From: Dipteris shenzhenensis
Taxonomy: Eukaryota > Polypodiophyta > Polypodiopsida > Gleicheniales
Assembly: GCA_047967505.1 (NCBI GenBank)
Contig: CM106539.1
Length of the DNA stretch: 64,000 bases
Strand: one strand, 5' to 3'
Within the stretch, counting starts at the first letter, position 1, and each line of letters opens with the position of its first letter. A program made the translations under genes and the position numbers. The notes below the pieces were generated by a model, which did no database searches, was not told the DNA's origin, and saw only the letters and a list, made by a program, of their open reading frames with translations. Shown one piece after another: positions 44,799-56,999 of the stretch.

Positions 44799-46369
44799 TT
44801 ACTGAGTCTTGACACTTGCAGTTGGAGCGGCTGGTATATCACAGTCCTCACTTGTCAGCTGATCGAAAGCAAAGCAATCGCTTGCCGAAATCTCTGGAAT
44901 ATCATAGTTGTTTATGCCAAAGTTAGTGACAGCCTTAAATCCTCGAAATTTGATTGCAACAATATCGTATGCTGTGGCTGCCTCTTCCTCCGAGTCTGGA
45001 GCAACACGTTACACACCACATAAAATGAACCTCAGAAAAGCAACCTGAGAATAGTAGTTACAACTGCCAAATTAAGGAAGAGCATTGCTATAGAGTCAAA
45101 AAGAATTTGCATTTACCAAAAGTTCCCAGGTATATATCTTTATGGCCAGCACACATCTTTATCCGGGCTTGCCAACCTCCATGTTTATTGCGTCTCCTGT
45201 TCCATATAAACGGAGTCTTGAATGTTGGAAATCATGGAGAACAAGGGTACAGAGTTCGGAGGAGCAGAGAAAACAGATGATTGTACAATAAAGCGTGAGC
45301 GAACCTGGACACTCCTCTGTACTTAGAAACACCCTTGGCAAATCCACTGCTTTTCCTGAGAGCGTTATTAAGAAGGTTGTATCAATGTGGTGTAAATCAA
45401 CATGGGCCATGGCTGACATAAATTTGCTCAAATGAAACGCAACGGTCACCTTATCAGTGTTGCAATGTACTCTTCCTTTGTCATTGTCTGCATTTCCTCC
45501 ATATCTGTGATGTAATTTTCAACCTGTAGAACCATTGTAATATCCTCTTAGACACACTTCAAGGCAGCCAAGAGGTAATGTAGTATCCATTCCCGCGCTT
45601 TATATCTTTACTCGTTTACAATATGTTAAAGTCGATGCATGATTTGGACAAGCGATTATGGCCAGGTTGCATCTTACAGGGAAATTAGTTGTTGCATGGG
45701 GACCCCAATATTTGAGGGCAGCCCGATCATAGGCCCTTGCAGCTTTCTCTGCATCATCATATACTCCTGAAGACAAAATTTGAAAACGTTAATGATAGAA
45801 CATTTGTTTGTAGCCGCACTATTGAAAAAATGGAAGTTTAAGTGGCCACTCACCTAAGTAAACTGCAGGATGCAAGGTAGCATGGCCCGAAGTTCGTCAA
45901 GGATCATTCAGGTAGACATGCCAACAAACAAGGATGTCACCATGTAAGGAAACTTATTACACGCTGAGACGGATTGGGCACTATTTGCATTTGGAGGGCG
46001 AGCAGGAAGACAACTGTGATAATAGGTTTTTTTTATGTCGATAAAATGATGAGTCCAAATTTTTGTAGCAATTTGAATCTGACAAGACCTTCATGTTTTA
46101 AAAAACAAAAAAAAGGGCCTACCTTGTCTAGTCTTTCGATCCTTTTCTGCTCGTTCGCAAAGATAAGCACGGTAATGTCTATACCAGCAATGTCTAGCAC
46201 AACGATATAGCAGCGAGAAGGTCCATTTCATCAGGCCGTGCGCCACAAGCAAAAACGTATCCAAGAGTCATCCAAATTCCTGTCAATCAATTGATTTTAC
46301 TAACCTTGACACTCCATGATAAGCTGAACTTCTTTGAACCACCACTGTCGCCGGAATAACTGGGTCCAT
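44799..46369 (-). CDS. AP2-domain transcription factor, WRI1/AP2-like, eight exons
   Basis: Minus-strand exons: 46369-46305, 46193-46123, 45862-45854, 45766-45678, 45523-45450, 45355-45305, 45196 (or 45193)-45117 and 44995-44799. All junctions are GT-AG and all phases join without a stop, giving 210-211 residues. Domain 1 (residues 17-78) is divergent: [20 protein letters not shown], then [20 protein letters not shown] and LKYWGP. The linker is [20 protein letters not shown]. Domain 2 (115-177) reads KYRGVSR...[29 protein letters not shown] and VAIKFRG..AVTNF. The 9-nt exon encoding VYL is diagnostic of double-AP2 proteins. These bind DNA and regulate development or lipid and sugar metabolism (WRI1). 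The start is ATG in GGCGCCATGGAC; the frame is open upstream, so a further 5' exon is possible. Short for the family (about 300-600). Confidence 0.85.
45854..45862 (-). other. 9-nt microexon of the AP2 gene
   Basis: CTGCAG|TTTACTTAG|GTGAGT: acceptor, microexon and donor. With the flanking G from the previous exon it encodes V-Y-L. Position inside the first AP2 domain is that of the conserved VYL microexon of plant AP2/ANT/WRI1 genes. Confidence 0.9.
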
Positions 46370-46419
46370 GGCGCCTTGTCTATCAGGATCAGGAGAAGTA
46401 TATAAAAGTACCGAAGCCC

Positions 46420-48066
46420 TCTTGTGACGGTGGTAAATTAGCCTGACACAACGTCAAGCAACAAGACAAATATTTGTGATTGGACCGTCAAAGTTCAAAC
46501 GATATGTTTTTTTTTCATTTGAAAAAATATATATATATGCTATTTTTCATTCCTACCAATTGCAATTCAGAAAAGCTCATTAAAGTTTGTACAGTCATGC
46601 ACGTCAGGCCCTGAGATCAGTGAGGCGCAAAACCTCCTAAAAAGGAAGCTTGGTAACTTGGAGATCATATTTTGCTTGGAGATCATTTCATCAATCGGAC
46701 TCCTGAATTCACAATCCATGTCCCTAAAATGTGTAATTCTTTTCATTAACCACTTCAGCATACCATTAATTCTCATTCTGTAGGTCGATGGAGGGAGAGA
46801 GAGAAAGAGAGAGAAAGAGGAGTGATAGCTCGAAAAGTAGAAAGCGCAGCAAACAAGTGCGGGTGGGTTCTATTGCATGTAAACATGTTGTGTGACATAA
46901 AATATGTGCTTTTGAGTACATGTCCCCCGCATTACTATTTTGGACACCTTAGCATGCTTGCACCCAGAGAAAGACCAGAGATCAGCCGCAAGTGGACTAT
47001 CGAATACCTCCAAAAGTCTGACGATGGACGCTGCTTGCTATAGTATTTCACAACTCAACAGATGTGAATGTGGCCCCTCTTTGAGAAAGTCTTCCGCTAT
47101 ATGAAGCTTTTGTCAAGGAAAACTGTTTTGCTGCAGTAGCGAAACAGAAATCGTTAAAAGAAGAAAAAAGAAGTCAAGGCATTACGACAGCTTCTGTTCA
47201 GATAGATACTCATTAGTTTGAATCGGTTCCGCGTTCTAAGTGCAACGTATGACGGCCCTATCAACCTGGGTTTCCATTCTGTAAGGTGTAGGGCAGCGGG
47301 CTGGAGAGATGAGGAGAAGAAGAGGAAGGGGCGTGCATTTTTATTGAAGGGAAGGATACCCATGAACGAATTATATTGAACATGGAAGAGCGTACTGATG
47401 GGATTGAGAGATTGCGAGGCGATTTTGCCTTTCCGACCAACATGAGATGGATCAGCTATTGGCATACGCATCTCTCTTTCTCTCTCTCACTCTATCTCTG
47501 TTTGTGGGGCTTCAAATAACAGTAGCACCATTTCTCAGTTCCTGCATGCGTAGCAGAGAAGCCGAGCTGATCATAGATGACTCTCTCTCTCTCTCTCGCT
47601 CTCTCGCTTGCTCGCTCTCTCTCGAAAGTATGGTCAGCTCCAAAGTCCAAACATAATCATACTTTCATGCGCGCGCTCTCTCTGTCTCTCTCTCTCCAAA
47701 TCGCGGCCCCAAACTGCCAAATCAGAGCTCCCAAATCTTTCCCTCTCTCCTTTCTTTATCCACAATCGCGATTCGACTGCCAACGTGCTCCCATATTCAC
47801 CGCAAATCATGTTCCGTGGACCCGGACAATTCGAACATGTGCATTTCGAAGGGCAATTTCCGCATCATTGGGGTGGCATCTGCCAACCCACGTCTCCACA
47901 GCTTTCAGTGGCTCGTACGCCCCCGTGCTGTACTCGTAGGCTTCCGCATTTACGACGCGTGTTCCCCACAAGTGCTCTCCCAGTCACTATCCATGTTAAT
48001 TCTGTTTTTGACTTTCTAAGGATACAATACTGCACGTTGTCGATTCTGTTCTTTCTCCAAGATTAG
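46420..48066. promoter_or_regulatory. Probable upstream region of the AP2 gene, with CT/GA-rich tracts
   Basis: A GA tract at 46789-46820 and CT tracts at 47470-47510 and 47577-47700 lie upstream of the AP2 start. On the plus strand a frame at 47608-48066 begins after CT-rich DNA, the style of a plant 5' leader, with an internal MFRGPGQFEHVHFEGQFPHH at 47810. I recognise no domain. It may be an unrelated small plus-strand transcript, or simply upstream DNA. Confidence 0.35.
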
Positions 48067-48069
48067 GAA

Positions 48070-48932
48070 TCTAAAGCCCATATTCTCACGCTCTCCAAAA
48101 GTTGTTGCTGTATTTCAAGACCCCAAAACTTTTCACAAAAGGACCAATAAGGGTGGTGAGGTCATGACATCATGTTGCTTGAGTGTATGTGTGTGCATTA
48201 ATTAAGAGATATATAGATAGATACATACATAGATAAACTGGAGGAGAGTCTAAAAATGGAAAGTAAGACTACTAGATTGTATTGGCCCACCTCCAAAGTA
48301 GGGAAGATGAACTTCTCCACTAGGAGGACATTCGTGGGTGGTCCCGATTTTCACTCTCACCCTTATTTGCTTCTCTCCATAGTCATAGGCTTGAAGATAG
48401 AAGCTTGCGTTAACATTGCAAAAATGAAGAAAATAAGCATGAAAATACGAAGTCCACGATTTTCACCCTATTGCAACCAATGAAAACTCGAAGTCAAACC
48501 TTGAGTCTAGCTGCAATTGTCAAAAATTAGTAGAGCTCTTCTAGTGTTAGATACAAAATAGGCTAAAAAATCTCCGACGTCGAGCTGAGCATCCTCTAAC
48601 ATGGAGGTTAAGTGTGATTTATGGACACCATGCTTCTAGGAGGCCTTCAACAAACTTGCTAACCACCCCACCCAATTGCCGTAAACCTCCATCTTCTTTC
48701 CTCTCTCCAACCATTCGAGGAAGGAGCAAGGCTAAGCAAGTACCTTCAAGTTCACCTGTCACTTTACGTGACACCAATTGCATGTAAATTGTGACAAGGA
48801 TCATACAAATGGGAAACTGGCTTCCCCTTGCATGCGCCAAGACCTTTGCCATATTTTTCCTCATGCAAGTTCTTCTCTAACTCTACAATAGCAGCAACTA
48901 CATAACAAATGTGTCATTTGCCATGCAGGGGA

Positions 48933-48985
<53 letters not shown>

Positions 48986-50745
48986 AAGGTTCATGGGAGC
49001 AAAGAATGGATGATTGTCCTCGCCTCCCCCCCCCCTTCCCTTCACTAATTTCCATGCTGATCAAATCTGCCTCCCCAACACTTATGTTTGGAACTGATCA
49101 GTTATTAATTTTGGGAACAATGAATGGATGATTGTCCCCCCCCATCGCCCTCCCGCCCCCCAATTTCCATGCTAATCAAACCTGCCCCAACAACACTTCT
49201 GTTTACGTCTATTCAATTATTAATTTTGTGAGGAATGCATCTTATCTTTTGTTCTAGTCTTACCATATCTTTGCGGATAAAAGAGGGTGAGAGAGAGAGA
49301 GAGAGAGAGTCCTAATTTATATGTTATTATGCCAGGTGGTTTACTCCTTCAATGTCAAGCTAATTCATGCAAAGGATATGTCAAATGAGTTATAGTTATA
49401 TTCAATTCAATTAAAATCAAGCTAACTTCAATGTTGATTACAGTGCAAAGTTAAGCTTCAATATTTTTAGTTTCCATTTCATTATATTAGCAATATACCA
49501 TGTTGAAGAGTGCAATCACAAAATACAACTACCTTATAGCATTATAGAATGTTAAAGAGTGCAATTAGAAAGTACATCTACGTTATGAGCTTCCATACAT
49601 ATGTGAACATTTATTCTACAAAGAGGAAAAAAACTTCAACTCCATCTAGACCTTCAAGAATATATCAAATAAAGCTTCATAAAGTCTCCCAATATGTCTA
49701 GTTATTTATAATATACAAAAAATTATCTTACATGTGACTTACTTATGGCAACGTAATAAATAATTATTATGGTGCTCAATTGCCTTACTAAGAGTTGGCA
49801 TGTAGGACCTCCTACAATCATTGTTTTTACAAAACTACAATAGCCACACGATACACAAGACCTTTGTTATCTTTGATGTGAGATACTTGATGTACTCTAC
49901 ATATCCCAAGATATGTGCACATCTTTGTGTTCACTTTAGAAAAGTCCAATATGGGCATTGTCTAAAATATGTGAATTAAGGGGCCAACACGTGGTGTTAC
50001 CTGATGAGTGAAATGGGGTAAAATCTCATATGAGGAATATTAAAATATTTCATTTGATCCACCCAATCTATTATAGGATTTGCCAAGCATCAAGAACCCC
50101 TTTAATAGACTAAAACTATACACGTTTTCTTGCTACAAGCATAATGCTTTCCATCTTTGAACAAAATTTCATACTCTTTCATAATGAACTATAAGTGTAC
50201 AATCTCATGTGAAGAAGATTAAAGTATTTCGTTTGATCTACCCAATCTATTATAGCATTCTATAAGCAACAAAGGTCCCTTTAATAGACAAAAAACTATA
50301 CATGTTGCTTGCTATAAAGTAACACTTTCCAAAGCAAGCATCTTCAACAAAATTTCGTACCCTTTCATAAACACCGATTAACCTAAACACGAAGCATGCC
50401 TCTATAATTGTGGTCAATCAATCTAATTACTAAGATAAGATTTCATTTTTAGAGTTTCTTGTCCTAGTCAATTGTGATATAGGTGTTTTTGATTCACAGA
50501 TGTCACTATATATCATGGGTACCTTTTGAATTGGAAACATCACGCTCAATAAATGCTTTATAGAGTATATATACTATGGAGAATTAATGAATTTTACATT
50601 GTTCAAGCACATGTCACATAAGTGTATTCAATGCTAGTTATTCCTTTATGCGACATCTTCATAGCATATGTCACATAATTGCATTTAATGATAGAAGTAA
50701 CACTATCCATAAGCAAATGCTCAGAGTTCTATTGCATACTTATTG
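48070..50745. other. 2.7 kb without a gene; local duplications and microsatellites
   Basis: A (CT)n tract lies at 48934-48981 and (GA)n at 49287-49308. A 118-bp tandem duplication (GAATGGATGATTGTCC at 49003 and 49121) contains C-runs. A 180-bp duplication lies at 50023-50195 and 50200-50375 (CACCCAATCTATTATAG and TACCCAATCTATTATAG). No coding frame of interest. Confidence 0.7.
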
Positions 50746-50747
50746 GT

Positions 50748-52285
50748 CAATATTTGCTTGGGTGTAGCCATTTTTTGTGAGGTTGAAGGCATTTTTTGTA
50801 TACAGGTATCTTTGACTGACCCATAACTTATGCATTGCTCAATGGAATCCAACAAAATTCATCTTCAAGTTATAGTACACATTCCAATATTGAACATGAG
50901 ACCAAAAAACTATGGAATAAGGATTTGGAATGAGACCATTAAAGCATTAAAAGTGCTATGTTGCATGTGAAGCATGTATCCTGAAGAGTAGGATACAACA
51001 ATTTATTCAAAAACATTAAAATTTTGTTCTACACATACATGCAACAAAGTAATCATTCAAAACTACAATACATGAGCTTCTCCTCAACCCAACGACACAC
51101 CTAATTGAGAAACTTGGGTATGGTTTAAGGGGCCTCCAATGTTGTGCGAAAATTATGCACTCCCATTCAAGGGCACACACTCCATAACTTTTTCTTGATT
51201 TGTTGAAAACCAAAACGGATTGAAAAATTGGAATCCAAACTAGTGGGACTACTACATGGTAGTCTTAAAACATTGATATTGGTGTCTAGATTCACCCTAG
51301 AATGGAAGAATTTGAAAATGTGCAATTTGTGCATGTGTAAAGATCTTTTAATTTAAATCCAACACTGCTACAATTTTGTATTGGTTCTATTTCCATACAC
51401 TTGCTTAGTATATGGCTCATAGGCATGCCAAACGTCCTTGCATTTCATAATATAAAGCATCAAACCTAATAGCATGCCCTTTGGCCTATTTGTATTTTAA
51501 AGCAATTGAGGCCACATTGCACTTGCTTGAGGGCAACCGGTATATCCAACTTTGCTGATGTGTATTTCTAGAGGGGGGAAATCACGACAGTTGAAAATTT
51601 CACTATCCCTATGCACTTTTGTAAATATTTGAATATTAAAGTGCATCCTCCTCCTACCGCCTTACAAAGTACATTCTCCTCTTATCGCCCTGCAACTTGC
51701 CCCATGTAGAGTCAGCTTGATGTGACCTCATTCTTTTGATTTGGCATTATCTTGTTTACTCGATTAAGTCATCTTCTATTCTTTACTCACCTCACAAGCT
51801 TGTTGGTCTCTGTTTTGGTGGTGGCTCATTGATCGTCTCCATGGCATCAATGGCAAGACGTAGGTTGTCAGGGCTTGCAAGAGAACCAGATAGAGGACGT
51901 GAGGTACGAAAGCTGAAAAGCTTGGTCGAGGCACAAGGAATGGATTGTAGGATGAGAAAAGAAATGGCATGTTATTGAAACGATAATGGAAGATACTTTT
52001 GCAAGGTTTCTTAAGGGAGAATCAATAAGAAGACAAAAGATTCCTTACAAAGCAGTAGTAGGAAGCAGTTGCAGATGCGTGCATTTGATCATTGCCACCC
52101 ATCAAAGAAAAGAACACCAACTGTGGTCTTACACTTGAGAGAAGCATTCGAGGTAGCAAGATCAGGCCATTTAGATGAATACCAATCTCAAGTCCTCATA
52201 AGCTTTAGGTTGCACCCTAAAATTTATAGAGTTACAATCCTATCAGCACCTTGGGAGATGCACACCAAAGGATCGAGGTTCTCAA
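50748..52285. repeat. Dispersed repeat R1, copy 2 (uninterrupted)
   Basis: Collinear with 9239-10636 plus 13571-13693. It shows the R1 sequence without the LTR insertion (TAGCAAGATCAGGCC at the site). No coding capacity; class unknown. A LINE-like unit begins about 100 bp after its end. Confidence 0.9.
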
Positions 52286-52287
52286 AG

Positions 52288-52395
52288 GCTTAGTGGTAGG
52301 TTCAAGAGCGCTTGCCTTGAGCTTTAGGACACGGAGATTTGACGGGCTGAGTTCTCCTATCACTCTTCCCAAGCCCGGTGGGTACAGTAGGGGGA
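52288..52395 (+). mobile_element. tRNA-related (SINE-head-like) segment
   Basis: AAAGGCTTAGTGGTAGG followed by AGAGCGCTTGCCTTGAG resembles the 5' half of a tRNA with an A box. GACGGGCTGAGTTCTCC could be a decayed B box. Plant SINEs begin this way. It is too decayed to be a tRNA gene and no poly-A tail was seen. Confidence 0.35.
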
Positions 52396-52399
52396 CAGG

Positions 52400-53981
52400 A
52401 TGATGAAGTAATTTTTTCAGACCACTGGGCCCCCATCGGCAAGCACACAGCTACAACGTCTTCGAGATCTGCAGGGCATCATGTACACTAACCCGCGGGA
52501 GATTTTAGACCTGACCACAAGTTTTTACAGCCAGCTCTTTCAGACTAAGAGGATGACCCCAGTTGGTCTTGTGGCTTGAGAGGTAGTTTGGGATCACATT
52601 CCGACAGTAGTCTCATAGGATTTGTGCAGCAGTCTAGAGGAGCCTTTCACAAATGAGGAGCTCTAGGAAGCCCTCAAGGCTCTCCCAACCTAGAGGTGTC
52701 TTAGTGAGGATGGCTTGACTCTGGCCTTCTAGAACTTTTGGGAGATTACCTCCATCCCTTTCCGACTAGCTTACCAGGAGATATTTGACACGGGCTCCCT
52801 CCCTTAGTCCCTAAGCAGGGGTCCCTAAGCAGGGGGCAGATTTTGAGTACGAAAGGGAGAGATAGGTCAGATATCCAGCAATGGAGACTGATCACTCTAC
52901 TTGATACTACATAGAAGATCCTTGCGAAGGTCTTGACCTTGCAGTTACGGCCCTATCTTATTGACATCATTCACGACACACAAACCGGGTTCGTCCAGGA
53001 GTGTAGCATCTTGGACAACATCTTCACATTCTGGGAGGCAGTGGATTGGTCCAAGTAGGAGTCATAGCTGTTGGCCATCCCCCTCTTGAATTTTGAGAAG
53101 GCCTATGATAGGGTGGAGTGGTCCTTCCTGGAGGGTACTATGCGGAGACTGGGTTTCTCAAACAGATGGGTCAGAGGAGTTTTTGTGTTTTATGTAGGAG
53201 CTCTAGCTAGATGCTTATCGGAGGACACATGGGCAAGGCCTTTCCTCTCTCTCGCTCAGTCCGCCAAGGTTGCCCACTCGCTCCCTTTCTCTTATTGTTT
53301 GTGGCGGAGGCTTTGGGCTATTACTTGAGATCATAGGTGGCGGGCCTCACAGGATTGAAGCTCCCAGTCAGGCACATGAGGAGGAGCTGCTAGACTCTGA
53401 GTTTGCAGATGACATGGTCTTGGATGTAGAGGGCACCACAACGAGTATGGAGAGAGTCAAGGGAACCCTGGCTATCTACTATGAGGCCTCAGGTGCACGG
53501 ATCAACTGGGCAAAGTCCATAGATTTCTTCACAGGCTATGAGGAGGCACATGAGATTCATGAGGGAGGGAGTGACTTTGGCTTCAGATGGATACTGCAAG
53601 GCCAGATAGCGAGATACCTCAGATGCCAGGTTGGTATTGACATTACAATAGAGCAACAAATCACCCCAATCCTTGAGAGTGTTCGGCGTAAGCTTCTCTA
53701 CTGAAGCTCATCCAAACTCTCCCTAGCAAGTCATGCCTTAGTGGCAAACCAGGTCCTTCTTGCCATGGCCTGGTATATCACCTCTTGTTAGTGTTTTCAC
53801 AGAGGGTGCATTGGGAAGCTCCGACGGTTGGTTTGAAACTTCCTTTGGGCACGTTCGGATGGCATGAGGAATACTAGAGATCGGGTCACTTGGCAGACGG
53901 TGATCATGTCACAAGCACTGGGAGGCTTGGCTATCATTGATCCAGAGATGTAGAGCAGAGCCCTCTTTGGCAAGTTGGTTG
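52400..53981 (+). pseudogene. LINE ORF2 relic, reverse-transcriptase part
   Basis: Frames give FYSQLFQTKRMTPVGLVA, EEPFTNEELxEALKALP, WRLITLLDTT-stop-KILAKVL, TQTGFVQECSILDNIFTFWE, PLLNFEKAYDRVEWSFLEGT and LDSEFADDMVLDVEGTTTSM (catalytic FADD at about 53400). Then SLASHALVANQVLLAMAWYI and MSQALGGLAIIDPEM follow. Order and motifs are those of plant L1-type non-LTR reverse transcriptases, which prime on nicked target DNA. Many stops and shifts. It is cut at 53981 within ALFGKLVV by an LTR element and resumes at 58343. Confidence 0.85.
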
Positions 53982-54184
53982 TGATGGAACAACAACAAGG
54001 GATCAACAAATGAAGCAAAGAGAGTGATTATTCATGAGAGATATGCCCAATATATAGGCACAAGTTACATCCAAGACTGACATCATATGTGAGCTCAGTA
54101 GAGCATCTAGATCCACAAATTTCTCCAGTATCTCAATCAAGTCCATGATTCTCTCAATCACACCTACTAGAACCTTCTACCACC
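53982..54184 (-). repeat. 3' LTR, truncated
   Basis: Over 95 percent like 58049-58252 by eye (e.g. GAGAGATATGCCCAATATAT). The segment matching 58253-58337 is absent, replaced by the transposase-exon copy. Confidence 0.85.
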
Positions 54185-54480
54185 ACTTTTTACAGATGTC
54201 CTGCTTATTTGAAGAAACCCTTGTGTTCTTATGCCACAATGTTATCATTCAATCAATAACTCTTGTTGGTAGGCTATCCCTCCTTTTCTTGCATTCAGTT
54301 GAAGCCCAAAGACTTCTCAGATTGGACAATCCTACATTGTTTCCACTCTGCATCCAACCGTTGGAGGCATGTTGGTTCTTTTGACTGACAACATCTTTGA
54401 CATTGTGTACCCAAGCCATTTCAGAGGATACCAACATAGCCAATGTTGCTCTCTGCCGAGTGTATCGTAATTGAACCACT
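54185..54480 (-). pseudogene. Transposase exon 1 fragment, inverted third copy
   Basis: On the minus strand it reads LRSLWASTECKKRR, then LWHKNTRVSSNKQDICKKW. This is collinear with 13720-14035 of transposase copy 1, but in the opposite orientation. Only exon 1 is present. It abuts the truncated 3' LTR. Confidence 0.75.
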
Positions 54481-54779
54481 TTCTAGCATGGGATTGCACG
54501 CTTTCCTTCACACAATCGGAGACGTGGACTAATACCTGAACTTTTTACCGAAATGCCCAAGTCAGATTGTACATCATTGACCACTAGTAGATGTTTTAGA
54601 CTCTCTCGCGTCTGCTCATCGCTTGTGGTGACCTTGCATCGGTTTTACTTATTCCTTACTTCGGTTGGTGAGTCAACACGTGTTTTTGACGTTAAACTTC
54701 ATTGCGAAGGACATTCCGTCGCACACAGACCGTCTGCGTAGCCTTGATGTCTGTCTGTCATCTTCCTAATAACTGAGAA

Positions 54780-56690
54780 AGCATTATATTGTATACTGTC
54801 TGTGTTTTGCCTGCAACTCCTCACTGCTCCTCTGAATTGCATCGGCCACCCACGAAGCCCAACCCTCGCACAGTGCCATCTCTGACTGCTCCCAAATACT
54901 CGCCATGACCTGCTGAATCTCCTCGCCCTACAGGAGGTACTCTGGAATGCAGACCCCCTTTTAGGGAAGACCTCGGTGGGGCTGCTCTAAGTGAAGTACT
55001 ACTGGAGAGGGGCAGTCAATCACGTCTCTTCTATCTGAAGGAGAAGAGGAGCCTGCCAGGTATCCTGCTAAAATATGGCTCTCACCATGGGTCTCTGCCA
55101 CACTGATCATGAAAGTGAACTACTCCCAAGTGCTCTGCTCTGCTACTAGCATCTCAGAGAAGGAGGCACCGCCTTGCATGTCTTCCCCAAACTCTAGGTT
55201 GTTGAAGTCCCCTCCAAGGTTCAGGATCCCAATCGTGGACTCTCCTGTCCTAACTCCCATCCAAACTGCCTGTAAGCTTTCCCTGATCGTAGACCTATGG
55301 AGCCAATGTTTGTGAGACCAAGATGCAAACTCTTAGCTCTGTCCTACTATAGGGGACCACTCCTCTGGACGTCTCCCGGTGTTGTGTCTGATGTCTAATG
55401 CTGAGAACATATGCTCCTGAATTAAAAGGATGTCCAATGTCTGCCCTACCAGGGCCCTTTGCAACTCCTACTGGAGTATTACGTACTATGGTTGAGTATG
55501 AGCATGGTCGTGGAGCCCATGCATGTTCCAACTCATGAGGACATGGATGTAGAAAACAAGGCTCTCCTGTGAGTGGGTGCCTGTTCTAGAAAAAGTGCCT
55601 TATGTGACTTTGCTGGGGGTTTGGAGGGCGAGTAGTTCGTGTCTGTGCGTCGATGTACTAGGGTGGATATCAAAGGCTGAATGCCAATCTTCCATGCCCA
55701 CTTCATCGTCATGAAGGAGCCTTCCACCTCGAACAACTCCGCACACTTTTGGAGGCATCAGTAGTCAACCTTTGCCTCAAGCGGCAATCTCATAGCTCCT
55801 ACCGCCAAACCACACATGGGATTCTCTCACATGAAGCAGAATTGAAAATTCACCTCCGTATCATGGGCATGCCAAAGGTCCAGTCCCTGTGGCCCCATTC
55901 ACTCGTCCATCTTGCCTGAAATCTGATCTCCCATAATAGCATCAAACACCTCTCGGGACCACTTCTCCAACCCTGTGGAGGCAAACTAGAATCCCCAAAC
56001 AGGGTGTGTCTGGGAGCCCACTACACTGATCGAACCCCCCTTTCGGGGCTGCAAGACCACAAGCGTTATCTCCAATGGTAAAGGGTAAGAGTCCAGAATC
56101 TCCAGACAATTCCAAGGTCCCAATCTCCAAAAATCTGGCAGTAAGGGATGCCCAAGTAGGAGGTTAGGAGCTGCTGACCGGGAGGATGAGCCTCGTCCCT
56201 TTGGCTCCCTCCCCGAATGGATCGGGTGCTGCGATGAGGAAGTACAAGGGGACATCATCTTACTCTTGCCTGCTGGCAAGGGTGTCGAGAGGTAGGGGAG
56301 GGGAGGGAGGTTGAAGAACCTGCTAAGGAGGTGGAGAAGGGGGCGGAGGGGAAGGGAGGAGGGAGGGAGGCGGAGGGAGGGGGACAAGTGGTGAGAGTGA
56401 TCATAGTAGGAGGAGCGGGGGGGGAGGGGGCAGGGGGAAACCAGGAGGGGGGGGAGGGGAGTGGAGAGGGAGAGGGGGACAGATCTGGAGGGGGAGGGGG
56501 AGGGGGGAATAGGGGCAACCACAAGCCCCCCTACTAATCAGGCTCACCGAGGCTTTGGATCCGCTCCTCCTCAGCCATTGCCGAGCTAACATTCGTGGCT
56601 TCCACCATCGCAACATCAGGAGCTCCTGGGGCTCGCTACTAATGCAAGGGTGAATGTGGATGTTGAACCTCCAACATAGGAGGATCATCT
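54780..56690 (-). pseudogene. LINE 5' half: ORF1 remnant and endonuclease
   Basis: Minus-strand reading gives KIGIQPLISTLVHRRT near 55690, then WNMHGLHDHAHTQP (55527), TLDILLIQEHMFSA (QE motif of AP endonuclease, about 55450) and LGGDFNNLEFGEDMQGGASF (GDFN motif, about 55210) with FSEMLVAEQSTWEQFTF. This is the N-terminal endonuclease of an L1-type ORF2, preceded by ORF1-like coding. The GC-rich 56280-56520 part is simple sequence. It lies in the opposite orientation to the RT half at 52.4-60.6 kb, inside the LTR element, so it is a separate fragment. Confidence 0.7.
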
Positions 56691-56781
56691 AGCTGGGAGG
56701 TGGCCCCTTCTGCTAGGGGATGTGTGTCTCCACATAAGGGATCCTATTGCTGCTCCTCCTCCTCAGGTGCCTCTCAAAAAC

Positions 56782-56784
<3 letters not shown>

Positions 56785-56831
<47 letters not shown>
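56785..56831. repeat. (CT)n microsatellite
   Basis: About 23 CT units. Confidence 0.95.
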
Positions 56832-56833
<2 letters not shown>

Positions 56834-56999
56834 GTCTAGCCCTCTTCCTGCAGTGCTTGTGGACCTGTTTGCTTGGTTTTGTTTTCTACAAAGGACTCAC
56901 AATCATTTAAGGATGGACTATCCATGGCAGAGAACCATTATTGACCACACACACAACATTTCATTCATTTTATGCATATAGCAAGGGCAAAGTACCCTA

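Noticed and set aside
45159-45449. 96-codon minus-strand ORF inside the AP2 gene
   Set aside because: It is out of frame with the AP2 exons and runs through two introns.
52288-52395. Functional tRNA gene
   Set aside because: Only the 5' half resembles a tRNA; the B box and acceptor stem do not pair.
56255-56690. Pro-rich minus-strand frames (89 to 178 codons)
   Set aside because: They cover a GGGAGG simple-sequence tract in the LINE 5' part; no consistent frame.
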